Positions 24,448-37,445 of a DNA stretch of 64,000 nucleotides are shown piece by piece; positions within the stretch are counted from its first letter, which is position 1, and the number at the start of each line of letters is the position of its first letter. The position numbers were made by a program, and so were the translations under genes. Below the pieces are notes generated by a model. The model was not told where the DNA came from and did not search any database. It saw only the letters and a program-made list of their open reading frames with translations. The DNA comes from Zeugodacus cucurbitae (Eukaryota > Arthropoda > Insecta > Diptera > Tephritidae). The stretch covers positions 55,213,001 through 55,277,000 of the forward strand of contig NC_071669.1 in the NCBI RefSeq assembly GCF_028554725.1. The letters run 5' to 3'.

Positions 24448-25590
24448 TGATTAATGTTGCCACCTGATTTGAAATATAAATAATATATTTTTAAGCGAAC
24501 AATTAGGGGAACTACGTATTCTAAATAGCCGTTATATAGACGAAGTGCAGACAACGAGAATTAATTGAAAAATTTCATAATCTCCAAATATTTAAATTAA
24601 TTAACCAAAACAATAACTTTATCACTCTCAATGCAAAATTTGTGCTGTCGAAATGAAGTCTGAAACTTTTTGCCTCAATAAATGTATGTGTATGCCTTAA
24701 AGGCAGATATTCCAAAAAGTATGTAACTGCCGTTAATCATTGAAGCGCATACTTTATTAAGTAATTTACTGAACACGAAGAAACTTTGTCGAGTGCCAAA
24801 GTACAAAGTACAGTTATAATGATTTACCTAGTAATTTGAGGCAAATTTTGTGCTAAGTACTTGCATAAGTGCGCTAAAGTACACATAAGTATTAATTGGC
24901 ATTCTGAATGGCAAATATTATGTGTTGAGAAGTCTTAATTATGATATGGATTCGTACTTTTACTTACAAATGTAGATGGATAATATAACTTTAGTTGGAA
25001 AATATTGGAAGAGATATGTTGAAACTTGTAGTATATTATATACCGTTATTAACTTTGTGCGCACATCAATACGTAATGATATCAGAGTTTGTGTTTTACC
25101 TGGAAAAGAAGAAACAAATATTAGTAAATCTTATGTCATTTGGAAGTAAATTAACTATAATGATATTATTTTAGGTAATTATATATAATTAGAGCTTTTA
25201 TTAGGAATATTTCTTGAAAATTTAGAGATTTTTTAGGATATATATATATTATTCCTCGAATTCCCTCTACATTATTTAAAAAAAAATTCATTTGAAAATT
25301 TAAAATTGTTTATAATAACGAATTTTGTATGCCATTGTGACAGTAATTTGAGCTATTCGCAATAATAAAAACTATCCAAAATCTCTTCAAAAACCCTAGA
25401 TAGCATTACCCAAAGATAGCGAGCAGAGAAATAATAAATCGAGCAGAGGCCGATTAATTGATCAATTAGCTCCTGTTTGAAAAGGCTATAAAATAACTTC
25501 AAATTGATTTCAATATGAGAAACATCAACTGAAAGATATTTGACAACGTGACTCTAATATTTAACTACCAGTGTTGCTCTAAATAAATAA
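24448..25590. other. Non-coding A+T-rich sequence
   Basis: Nothing recognised except a palindromic ATTGATCAAT word at about 25.46 kb, within a 31-base block that recurs inverted at 31.43 kb. Confidence 0.5.
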
Positions 25591-27014
25591 AAACAAGTAA
25601 GGAAAGGCTAAGTTCGGGTGTAACCGAACATTTTATACTCTCGCAATTTATTGTAGAAATTTTATTAAGATAACGCACAAATTTGGCCCATAAATTCGGC
25701 ATAAAGTTTAATAGAATAACGAAAGTCATATATATATATGAGGGCTGAGGTAATTCCTGAACCGATTTCATTCAATTTCATCGGCAAGGTACACTATATC
25801 CAATACTATACGCTCACTTAATTTTGCTAAGATATATCACATATTAACCAATACATATATGCGTAATAAAGTCCAACGAATTTTTGAAAAACCTATAATT
25901 AGGTATATGGAGCTAGGAGATGTTGTGACCCGATTTTAATCATTTTTGGAACAGAGACACACTATTGGAAGAAAACTATTTCCTCTGACCTCTACCTTAA
26001 ATTAGCTAAGAGATTTACCCATATTTTCGGTTAAAATTTAACCTTAGGCGCTGAGTTCAACATGTTCGATATCTGGGGCCTTGAAAAGTTATAGTCCGTT
26101 TTCGACAAGTGATGCCACAGATCATACAGTATTTGTGTAAAGTTTTATTTCGCTATCATCGAGTTATAAGGAAAGTAGTCGTGGTTGTGAACCGATTTCG
26201 CTCATTTTTTAACCGTGTTGTCAGGGTGTCTAGAAAATATTATATACCGAATTTCAAATCGGTCGAGTAGTTCCTGAGATATGGTTTTTGACCCATAGGT
26301 GGGAGATGCCACGCCCATTTTTCTTTTTGTAAAAACAATTTAGTGCAGCTTCCTTCTGCTATTATTTCTGTGAAATTTAGTGTTTCTGACGTTTTTCGTT
26401 AGTCAGATAACCCACTTTTAGTATTTTTCAACCTAACTTTCGTATGGGAGGTGGGCGTGGTTATTATCCGATTTCTTTCATTTTTGAACTGTATAAGGAA
26501 ATGGCTAAAAGAAACGACTGCAGAAAGATTGGTTTATATAGCTTTATTGGTTTGCGAGTTATATACAAAAAACCTATTTGGGGGCGGGGTCACGCCCACT
26601 TTTCAAAAATAATTACATCCAAATGTGCCCCTTCCTAATGTGATCCTATGTTCCAAATTTTATTTTCATAGCTTTATTTATGGCTGAGTTATGACACTGT
26701 ATAAGTTTTCGGTATCCGCCATTTTGTGGGCGTGGCAGTGGACCGATTTTGTCCATTTTCGATAGCAAACTCCTCAGGGTGCAAAGGAATATGTGTTCCA
26801 AGTTTTATTAAGATATCTTAATTTTTACTCAAGTTATCGCTTGCACAGACGGGCGGACGGACGGACGGACAGACGGATTTCAAATCCACTCGTCATCCTG
26901 ATCATTTATGTATATATAACCCCATATCTAGCTCTTTTATTTCTTGGTGACACAAACAACCGTTATGTGAACAAAACAATAATACTCTGTGCAACATGTT
27001 GCGAGAGTATAAAA
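25591..27014 (-). mobile_element. DINE-1/INE-1-like element, near complete
   Basis: This is the longest uninterrupted copy of the family here (about 1.42 kb). The + strand start has AAACAAGTAAGG, the hairpin GTTCGGGTGTAACCGAAC and TTTATACTCTCGCAA. The end has the GACGGACGGACGGACAGACG microsatellite (about 26.85 kb), ATTTATGTATATATAACC, and the palindrome-like AGAGTAT-type end ACATGTTGCGAGAGTATAAA. Repeated phrases such as GGAGGTGGGCGTGGTTAT are family-specific. No protein is encoded. Confidence 0.85.
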
Positions 27015-30000
27015 ATATATGTATATGGATGCCCCCAACAGTGAGGTCATCGTTTAGGTAATTATTAAATCGGTCACTGAAACAGTAGTAGAAGATGATG
27101 TAGATTACACGAACAGATGAAAGTGAGAATCATAAAATCATTCACAAACCAATTTCCTTTTTCTCAAAATTTATATCTACTTGTTTGAATTGCGGAAAAT
27201 TCAATTCACTCTTGACTTTCAAATCGCTTAAAATTCACGAGAAACGCAATTAAATATGTGTTGCCCAAAGACATTTGATAAAATTTAAACACAACAACTG
27301 ACGCGTGTCTGTCTGTCTATCGAACCCTTGCTTCGAGTTGTTTCAGCAAAAGACAAAAACAACAAAAAATATATTAAAAAGGCAAAAAAGTTTTTCCTTT
27401 CTGAGGGTTTATCTATTTTCGGTCGCCTCAGACGCCAGCAGCCGTCGGCTAGAAATGGTCCAAAACAAATATCAAAATCTTCCTACCACCAGCTTGGAAA
27501 TAGAATTTCCATTTACACGCAGACTTTGACATTGTCTGGCCGGCGGCGGCGCGGCATTTCACCGATTTTTCTTTGGCGCTACCAACTCAACGCCAACTTA
27601 CTGCTACGGCCATCAAAGCGCAATTATAACCAGCAGAAAATGCTAGGCCGAGTCAAGCGAGACGAAAAAGGCAATGCTGCTTTGTTGTTTTTTGTTGTTG
27701 TTGCATATAAACTTTTTTTCTGGTTTGTTTTGCTTTAAACAAGTTAAAGATGTGAAGCCGAGAATGTTTGTTGTAATTTCTTGTTGTGTTGGTATGGAGC
27801 TTATATTTTTTCTGTGGATTTTTCACATTCACTGCGGCATCTCCAACGCGTTTTCACTCTTTTTATGGTCAGATTTGTATTTGAACAATGGAAGAAAGGA
27901 TCTGATGCGTAGAGGCAGCCTACAAAAAATCGCAACAAAAAGAAAAAACTATTTGTTTGCATTCAATACACACATATGTGCAAGTATCTGCCTCTAATCC
28001 ACCATCATTTTTTGCGCGCAAAATCAACGCTTTGAGTTGCATTCCACATCGAAATGTGCAGCAGACAGTCTCATCAACGTTTGACGGGAACTCTGCCATT
28101 GGCAGCAGCTGACAGCGAAGCAAACAAATGACAGTCAACATCAAATCAAACTGTTGTCTGTCGTTGACGTACTCGCGCATTGCAATGACTTGCAGTTTGA
28201 CGTTTGGGGTTTGACGCTCGATTGTCAATATTTTGCGTTGTGCCCCGCTTTCGACGTCGAATCGTTGGGAGTTTAAGAAAAAAATAGTTATTTTTGCTTT
28301 AATGATAATATGCTGTATATCAAGAAAAAACAAAAAAAGAAACTTTTAAAAGTTCTGTATTCAAGACAGCAAAGGTCACCTAGAGTAAGAATTAAAAAAG
28401 ACTTTCTTATTCGAATGATTGAAAAATCGTGGTTAAAGTAGGAAAACATGAAAACTATATGGATTTACTACTTACAATGTCAGTGTGTTTAAGGATCTCT
28501 GAAAAAAAGATCTCTTAGAAAAGCCTTTCAGTGGAATAAAATGATAGGTAGACCTATTTACAAGGGAGCAAATCTTTTGTTTTACTAACTTCAGAGTTGT
28601 TTTCATAAACTTGATATAATCGAAATAGATGCCCTTACTCAATAAAGTTTCTACATTCTATATATATATAGTAAATACAAGTTTACGAATAAAAATAGGT
28701 GATGTGGAATGCAATGCTTTAAATTGAGAGAATTAAAATGATCTGGAGTATTACTATATAGGCAATACAAATGAATAATGGAACAAACATTTTGGATAAG
28801 AATTCACCGATATTGCCTACATTTAGGAGCAAAATGAATAAAAGGAGTCACAGCACAAAATAATCGTTAAAAACCTTCTGATTGGTGGAAGGCAAAAAAG
28901 TTGATTTGGACGATGAAATAAATGATTTCAGTAGACAAGCTGACGTACAAGCTTTGGCATTTAAGGGACAAAAAGACTGTATTCTTACTATTTTTCATGA
29001 GAGAAATGCTGGCTATAAAGTACTAGTACTATTCGGACTCTGTGCCAAGTAAAACAATCTTTGCTAAGTCGTTTGCGAAGTCTCGAGAAGGGCGTCAAGC
29101 ATCGAAGACGTTGAAATAAGTGAACCAAAGGGGTACAAAAGATGCGAATGGAAAATAAATCATCAAAAGAAGCATGGTTTCATCATAAAATTTATGTGAA
29201 CGAGATAGTTGATTTTCAAAAAATGTATAAGGAACTTGTCCAGCAATATGTCCAGCTAAAGAATATTTTATTATGCGAAAGCTCTGTGGAAAGTGGACCG
29301 TGTCACATATTTATGAAAATGATGAGGAAATCTTATAAATTGGACTTGAATTACATTCGCATTTACTGTGCTCTCCGAATATGACCCTCAGCGGTTTATC
29401 AGTTCTGAAAATTCTTATTGAAGACAATTTTTTGGATTAAGACGAAGTAATTGTCGAGATTGAACTCTAGTACGAAGTAATATAATTGGTAGGTCGCTCT
29501 GAATCAGAAATCTGCTTAAGAATGGTTATTATATAAAACCCATTAATCAATTTTTAATTTATTAATTGCAATTACCACTTGAAATCCTCGATTAATCATT
29601 TGATTAATTAACTAATAAAATCAGATTAATACTTTCTTCTTTTTATTACGAAATTCTCAGTCAAGTTATTTTTAATTTTTTTATACGACAAATTCTTCGC
29701 ATCTTCTTTTATGCATACTTTCCTACTGACTTACAACATCATAATCACTGTTATTCTTATTTGCATAAGCTACTATTAACTAACTGACAACCATTAAAAA
29801 CAAAGAACATTGTGCAAACAATAATAACAGCAAAAGTACATCAAATTACCCACAGAAACACATACACATACACTGGCAGATTCATCACAATCAAGCGGGC
29901 GATATACGGCAAGATGATGAATGAACAATGTCTGTCGTTGTCATATTTGTGTGTATGTAGATGGTTAATGTGTGTGTGTGTGCCATGCTGTCCAGCGTTG

Positions 30001-33000
30001 GGACAATTGCAGTTATTGTCATAAATCTCAAGTGGCCAAAATTTTTGCTGCAACTTTGCTGCGACACTGAGTCGACTCAAGTGGTAAAGTCATTGTCGCC
30101 CGACTGTGCTGAGCTGCGATATTTTGTGACTTTTGAGTTATACTACGAATTTCCGAGTGACACTTGAAGTTGACAAATTTATGGCATGCCAGAGATTACC
30201 ATAAATGACACTAAAGAAAGGGAGCAAATAGTTTTGAGTATTTCTTATAGAAGTGAAAAAAATATAAAACAGGAAAATAAAACTAAAAAAAAACATAATA
30301 AAAATAAAAAAAATTTTGAAGTGAAAAAAAAAAAAATTTAAAAAATTAATTTAAATTTGAAAATTTACATAAAAAAGAATAATTTCATTTATTATACTTT
30401 TCAGACTTTTTTTTATTTTTTATTTTTAATAAAATTTTTAACACACTTTTCAACAAATTCTTCAATATCTCCACGAATTTTATATTTTCACTTCCATTGA
30501 GCACTCGAAGAGTAACTAAAATATACAAACCTCATTTTATTTGCTTCGAAACTATTTCACTTGCAGCTAATTTGAGTTTCCACAACATTTAATTTACTTG
30601 GCTTACAAGCAAAGCTTGTTTAACAATTCTTTTAAATTTTTTCCTTCAACATAAAAAGTTTTGCACCAAAATTACAAAAATAAAAATAAAATATATAAGT
30701 GACTGCTTACAAGCTTACAACGCTAGTTAAATCCGGTTTCACACACACACACACATTCCTACATAGCTACAACACATAAATAGTCAGCAGAGCATGCGGA
30801 AGAATGCCAGGAATGACTGCTATGCAAGTCAAGGATCGCGCTGGAATTCATGTTGCAAAATAAAAATGCGAAGAGCATGCAGATAAATTTACAGAAATAG
30901 GAGAAGGGAATTGCTGGGTTTTCTGCAAAGATTTTACTACAATAGTTTGACGCTTGGAGCTGCATGAAATGGCAATATGACTGAACGGATTTTAAAGGTT
31001 AAAGAATATTTTGTATAAAATACAAAAATCTGGCACTTTTTAAAGCTATCTAAAGAGAGGCACTAGTAAAACAAACTGAGTACTACTTGTCCTTTACTAT
31101 TCTGCATCGTAGCATCGCCGCTTCATCATCCATAACATATCGTTTTACGACTTGGTAATCGTCTGCTTTGTCTTATCTGCTAAAATAACTAAAATAGATG
31201 GAGTTATAACCACATTCTAACCAAAAATAACCAAATGTTACGAATATTACTCAGCAACGTAAGCACGAGTAACGATCTAATGTTCTTATCGTCTAATCAT
31301 CAGTTGTAGAAAGCTAACTTGCATGGGTACTTGAAACAAAGTTCAATGGAAAGTAGGAATAAGATTCGATTAAGAATTTTGCGAGTAATGAAAGGCAAAA
31401 TATTTTATTAAACGTTCAGATCTCATAGCACAGGAGCTAATTGATCAATTTAACGGCCTTTACTCAATTAAAGCACTGATTTAGGTTTCTCAATTAAAAT
31501 TTTAATTGATCAGTTAATTTGATTATAGGTATAGAGGTTATAAGTGCTGAACTTTATTATTCTTTTACAGAGGAATCTAGAATCTGCTCTAAAAATATAG
31601 TTGATCTTTAACTTTAATTTTTCAAGATACGGCTGTCTGAAAAGGCTATTAGCATTAACTAGTGCGAAACAAATTGGATTCAAATGTATCAATACTTGTA
31701 GCCAGATAGTTCGGCTGGGGGAACTGTCGATAGTCGGGAGCTACTACTAACGTCGAAGAAACCATAATTTCCACACTTGTAGAGCTATTGTCTCTTAGTA
31801 TTCTTCGGCTTTTGGGAATTCTTACATAGTTGAGGTCTTGAATATGTATATCCATCATGGTTTTTCTGATTATTTGAAACATAACCTTACTCAAAATATC
31901 TAAAAACTTGTAAAGTTTCGGGGGCAAAATGAGGGGATTAAACACTTCAACGAGTTTTAGTTATTTTATTAAGAATATGGGAGACTAACGGGCATCCTCT
32001 GGAAAGGCAGGTTCTTTACAGCTATTTTTAAACTTCTATTTTTCTTTATTTTCTTTTTTTTTCTTGTGCTGTTGGTATTTAACTAACTATTCTGTTTTCT
32101 CGATGTAAATTTACGCTGTTGACAAGTACGATTACTATACAGCTATTTTCGATGTAAACATTGCTGTTATTGTCATAAAAATTACTGAGTAACTTTGTTA
32201 AACGTCAGCACAAAACATTGCATAGCAACAAGACAAATGTACGCTTACATAATGGTATTTATGTTTACTTATAGTTTTCGTTGTTTCACAACTTTTTTGC
32301 AGCAACTTCCTCAATTGCAGCAATTCAATTTCAAAATTCTATACAAGCGCTTACAGCGAACAATGAAAAAAATGTAATGCCAAGTAAGAGGAGAAAAAAA
32401 ACGGAATTTTAAACTTCATGTTATGCGTCAAGTTTTATTTAAGCGAATTCGTACAAATTATTTACTGCCGATCAGCGCAAATTTCCAATTTCAAAACTTT
32501 TCTTACTTTCATCAACCGCGAATTCGCGAAGAGCGCGGGGAGAAGGTGGAGGTGGAGGTGCAGAATGAGGAAATTGCACAACGACAAAGTTTCACAATTT
32601 CACGCGTTTCAATTTGCCCAACAAATGAAGCTTGGTCACACTGCACCATTTTTATGTTTTTTTATTTTTTTTATTTTTATTTTTTTCTATTTTTTTGTTG
32701 GCATGACGAAGTTGTTGGAATCAATGAACATCAAGTTACCAATAAAAAATAAGAAAAAAATAATAAAGAATTTAAGTTTGACCACAACAATAAAGCTTAA
32801 ATGAAAAGCGACAACGGAAATGCCGTTAGCTGTAACGCGCTAAACATTTGTCAAAGCTTTTCAATTGCGTTATTGCAATGGAAAAGTTTTTGTATTAGGG
32901 GAATAATAAATACTTGAGGAAGAAATATATAGAAATAAAAAAAAATTCAATGATATTCGCAAAAATATGGTTTTTAACCAAGAGAACGATTTTTTATTTA

Positions 33001-33262
33001 TCAACAGAGCCTTCCAAGGATCCAGAGTTTCTTATAATCATATTTCAATTCAGAAAGCTTCTCCCAAGCTTCCAAATATATGCTTAGTTTAGTGTTAAGC
33101 TTTTACTTTAAGTAAATTCCTTTTGAAATTGATGAAGCATTTGAAGACAAGAACTATCAGATGTTCCCATGATAGTCGGACTTGACAGAAAAAATCGGTT
33201 TTGAATCCGTTATAAAACTGATCTAACAGCAACATTCGCCAAAAACACTATTGATAAATATC
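27015..33262. other. Six kilobases of non-coding sequence, no recognised gene
   Basis: No transposon end or protein domain was found. There are several open frames of 100-140 codons (for example 27328-27738 +, 27920-28333 -), but they overlap on opposite strands and show no recognisable motif. It contains an A/T-rich degenerate tract at about 30.28-30.43 kb and a short CA run near 30.74 kb. This is one of the longer stretches free of recognised transposon remnants and could contain host regulatory sequence, but nothing in it proves that. Confidence 0.5.
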
Positions 33263-33926
33263 GCTCCAGTTGTTCGCAATAGATAGTAGAATTAAGCGTC
33301 TGACCATATGGGAGCAGCTCATAGTGGATGATTCCCTTCCAATCCCACCAAACACACAGCAAAACCGTCCTGGCCGTCTATCCTGGCTCGACCACTGTTT
33401 GGGACGATTCACCGGCCTTCGACCACGACCGTTTTCGCTTGATATTGTGGTATGTGATCCATTTTCGTCGCCAGTCTCCATCCGCTTCAAAAATGGGTCT
33501 AGTTCGTGCGGTTTCAGGAGCATATAGCAGGCATTGATTCGGTCCAGAAGGTTTTTTTGCGTCAAATCATGCGGCATCCAAACATCAAGCTTTTTGGTGT
33601 ATCCAGCCTTCTGCAGATGGCTTAAAATGGTTTGGTGACTAACTCCCATCTCCTAGACGATGTCACGAGATGCCACATGCCGGTCTAACTCGATGTTTTC
33701 CATGATTTGTTCGGTATTCGTCGTCACAGGTCTTCCGCCGGCTGGCTAATCCATAGTGTCGCTTTCACTCGCTCTGAATCGTCGAAACCATTTCTCCGCA
33801 GGTTGAAGTGATAAGAGTACCATCCCCCAAAACACCATTAATCTCACGGAACGTTTCTCTAGCGGATTTGCCTTTAACGAAGGAAATCTTTAAAATAGCG
33901 GGAATTTCGGCATTAGTGAAGTACAT
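33263..33926 (-). pseudogene. mariner transposase pseudogene (copy C, N-terminal two thirds)
   Basis: It starts at 33926 (MYFTNAEIPAI; the usual second residue Glu is Tyr) and keeps FVKGKSARETFREINGVLGD. It then shifts frame before the PAGGRPVT block and reopens at 33649 with MGVSHQTILSHLQKAG, MPHDLTQKNLLDRIN and LKRMETGDENGSH, which retains the first catalytic Asp. The following YDNIKRKRSWS block is altered. The second and third catalytic residues are gone with the missing 3' part. Confidence 0.85.
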
Positions 33927-34088
33927 GTTTACACGTCTATAACTGTTGAACGCAATATCCAAACTAAGCATGTCAAGACCTTTCAAAGATGTATAGTATT
34001 GCCAGATACAAGTTCTGTAGCGCTTTATACATAGCCGCGAAATTCAAAACACTAAAAGGTGGAAGGGAGAAGGGAGATTGACAACAAA
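33263..34088 (-). mobile_element. mariner element, DD34D family, 3'-truncated
   Basis: The 5' part of the mariner family seen at 8.2 and 16.9 kb, on the minus strand. The terminal repeat at the right end is degraded (GGTGGAAGGGAGAAGGGAG, then GACAAC). The 3' part, after the sequence for ILNSTIYCEQL-type residues, is missing at about 33263. Confidence 0.85.
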
Positions 34089-34655
34089 TATATCATATTC
34101 CCATTCTCAAATAATTCCATACAATATCTCAGTACATCAACTGACCAACCACACCAACACAATCAGGCACCTTTCAAGTGTTCAGCTATAATACTTCAAT
34201 GGACACACTACAAAATGCTGTCAAATAAAAATTGACAAATTCCACACTGAGGAGGAAATTGTAGCAATTCTTCGTGCCACATCTTACGCCGCTTTACGTC
34301 AGTATGTATTATGTAAGTGACACATTTAACTTTTGCTAATAAACAGTTTGACAATTTAAAGTGAGTAAAGCGAAGACAGCTCAAATGATTTTGTATCGGA
34401 AGTCACCGAGTGACAGCGTGGAAGTAATAAAAGCGATACCGAGAAAGCATAAAGCAAAACTGTAGAATGTTGCAAGAACTTGAGCAATAAAAGTTCCACA
34501 TAAATGTAGACATAGCTACATGAAGATATTAAAGTTTGGCAGATAATGAATTCTGCAATTTCATCACATTAAATTTGGAATGAGTTTTGCTTATGAGTTT
34601 GGGTTATATTTTGAGGGAATTTGTTTTTGAAAATTTAAAGTAGAAATTTGAATTT
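34089..34655. other. Non-coding sequence, no recognised feature
   Basis: Nothing recognised. Confidence 0.5.
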
Positions 34656-35205
34656 GGTGTGTATTCTCAAACTATTACTTAAAGATATACCAACCTCTGC
34701 TCCCAATTATTACTTAAATTTTGTTTAGGCGAGAGAGCCAAAAAATATGTCAAAATGTATGAGAGATGACTCCAATTTGTTTAAGAGAAGACCAGTACCA
34801 TTTAGGTACCGAGTTTCCGAATATTCAGTTCTGATTCAGTCGAAGATGTTCAGACCAACTTCAGCTCAGGGGTCCGACTATCTTCTTCTCTCTAAAAGAT
34901 CTTTCGTCCTTGAACTTTGTGTTTATTCTCAAACTATTACCTAAAGTTATACCAATTTGTGTTCCCGATTAATACTTAAATTTAGTCTAGGATAGAGCAC
35001 CAAAAAAATTGTCCAAATGATTGAGAGATTACTCAAATTTGTCTGAGAGAAGATCGTTACCCCGATTAGGTACCGAGTTTCCGAATATTCAGTTCTGATT
35101 TCATATCAATACGGAAGTTGAACTTACTTTCCAGACGAATCTTTTCAGACCGAAGATGTTTCAGGGGTCCGATTATCTCCATCATTCTAAAAGGTCTTTC
35201 ATTCA
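34656..35205 (+). repeat. Local tandem duplication, unit about 262-295 bases
   Basis: Unit 1 (about 34656-34905) and unit 2 (about 34918-35205) share ATTCTCAAACTATTAC, TACCGAGTTTCCGAATATTC, GAGAGAAGA-type and CAGGGGTCCGA blocks in the same order. The offset is 262 bases at the start, 264 in the middle and 295 at the end, so unit 2 has gained about 30 bases after TTCAGTTCTGATT. It is moderately diverged. No coding frame spans both units. Confidence 0.85.
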
Positions 35206-35671
35206 TTTTAAGTCATAATTTTCAAAGTTTATAATTTAGAGTTATCTCAGAACCCTTATTAGAACTCGCACAGCAATTTTTATTGGCAAATACTAATTAT
35301 AACATCTACGTTCTGAGATATAATCTCGATGCCTTGGTCTCAAGAGCTTCCCTAGTAATTAGACCTTCTTTTTCAAACGACGTATACTTTTTGAGATCTA
35401 ATCCTAGTCTCAAGAGCTTTTCTAGAATTTAGAAATCAAAAGATTTTTTTACAAAATAATATCATGTTGGTCCTTTGGTTGGTTCCTATGCTGTTAAAGT
35501 GCCTTAGAATAATGTAATAGCTCCATTTACTCATAACATAAGTCAAATAAAGTTTGCGTTATTTGGAAGGAAAATCTTATGATAAGAGAGTAAATCTCTA
35601 GATATTATGCATTTTACAGCCAGATCTATAGAATCAATAGAAGTATATAGGTAAAATGGATTCCTCGAAAT

Positions 35672-35965
35672 CCAAAAAGCTCCCGTATCCAAAAAGCTCC
35701 ATAAAAGCTCAGCACTAATGGAAAAATTACGGGAGCAGATTTCCTTTCATTTGTTTTCCTTAATGCTAAGTTTATATTTTGAAAAGTTTCTTCGGGATAA
35801 ACTTGAGAGTTTTAGAAATTCTCTGGACTGCTTTCAATACATTTTTGATCAATATTATTCTCAAACCATGAAATATTTACATAAAAGCTCTTTCGGTACC
35901 CAAAAAGCTCTATAAAAGCTCAACACTGATGGGGAAAGCACGGGAAGTAGTTTTTCTTTTGTATT
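35672..35965 (+). repeat. Duplicated AAAAAGCTC block, spacing about 211 bases
   Basis: AAAAAGCTCCATAAAAGCTC...CACTAATGG at 35691 recurs as AAAAAGCTCTATAAAAGCTC...CACTGATGG at 35902. Both are followed by a similar GGGA-GCAG/GTAG-TTTTC stretch. Additional AAAAGCTC words precede each. It is another local duplication close to the 34.7-kb one. Confidence 0.75.
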
Positions 35966-36949
35966 TTAGAATTTAATCCTCAATAATTTATGAGAAAAAT
36001 ATACAGATAGGACTAGTTAAAGTTATGCTAGGCTTTTCTAAGACACCAAAGAACTGGAAAAAGCTTTGAAAATCTTCAAATTTCAAATCAAATGAATTCA
36101 ACCAGCCAAAGAATAAACTATTATAAGACAGAATGAGAAAATTATATTAATCAATGGAATAGTATCTTCAATAAAGATTATATTAAATTCAAAAGCTTAT
36201 TCAGGCATATCCTTGTGAATTTACTCACTGCTGATAAATTTAGAGACAGTTCCAACATATATTCCGTTTATTTTCTTTTTCTTAAGAAATCAAACTTTGC
36301 TGACTAATAATTCCCACGGAATAACTTAATTACTTTGCAACAACACGAACAAAATTATATAAAAGCCGGCTAAAAACTTTCAAAATCCACCGAAATTCCT
36401 GCATTCCATTTCAGTTGTTCCGTAAAAGTTAAATTTGCTTACAAAGAAGAACACAACAACTAAAACAACAAAATCATATTTCTTCGCAAGCAAAGCATTC
36501 ATTATTAATGAAGACGTTAATGAACAAACAAGCCAATTTAGACGACGCTGGCTAGTGACTTCGTGTGCCCGAAAAGCCGACAAGTGTGGCGCTAAAATGA
36601 CAGAGGGCACGAAATCAATTTCATAAATGAAAGTTATGAAGTCCAACGAAACAGAGCTGACAGCTGTCAGAACAAGCAAATAGGCAGTCAAGTGCTGAGA
36701 ATGCGTAAGAAGACACGCACAAACACAACTATCGTAGCATACTTATGGGCGGCGAGGCAGGCTTGAGAGCATAGCGCTTTGTGTTGGCGGTGACGGTTAG
36801 AAGTGGCCTACACGGCGTCTAGCTCATTGAGTTGAAGTGTGCGCCCAACCACTCAAGTGGCTGTGAAGAAAACATTATTACCCAATTATTAGGCGTAGAA
36901 TGAGCGGTTAAATGAGAATGAGAATGCGCACCAAAGTTTATTTAAGATG
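35966..36949. other. Non-coding sequence, no recognised feature
   Basis: Nothing recognised. Short overlapping open frames on both strands near 36.4-36.7 kb have no known motif. Confidence 0.5.
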
Positions 36950-37445
36950 AATTTATAAAAATATTTTAAAAAAATTATAAAAAATTAAAAAAAATATATA
37001 AAAAAAGTCTAAAAAAATTATAAAAAAAAAATTATAAAAAAATCTAAAAAAAATTTATTAAAATATTAAAAAAAAATTATAAAAAAGTCTAAAAAAATTT
37101 ATAAAAAAATTAAAAAAAGAAATTAAAAAAAAAATTAAAAAATAATTATAAAAAAGGCTAAAACAAAATCTAAAATAAATTTATAAAAATATAAAAATAT
37201 TAAAAATATTAAAAATTAAAAAAAAAAATATAAAAATATTAAAAAAAAAATATTATAAAACAAATCGAAAAAAAATTTATAAAAAAACAAAAAAAAAAAA
37301 TTATAAAAAAATAAAAAAAAATTATAAAAAAATGTAAAAAAAATTTATAAATATATTAAAAAAACCAATTATTAAAAAAATTAAAAAAACAAATTATAAA
37401 AGAAATTATAAAAAATACCATAAAAAACAAAGAAACACAAAACGC
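36950..37445 (+). repeat. Degenerate A-rich low-complexity tract
   Basis: About 500 bases made almost only of A and T, with recurring ATTATAAAAAAAT-like words on the + strand and very few G or C. It looks like an expanded and decayed A-rich repeat with no fixed unit. Confidence 0.85.

Noticed and set aside
27328..28333. Open frames of 136 and 137 codons
   Set aside because: No known motif, T- and A-rich composition, and overlapping frames on both strands in the neighbourhood.
29142..29384. 80-codon open frame starting MRMENKSSKEAW
   Set aside because: It looks superficially protein-like, but no domain or homologous copy in the window supports it.
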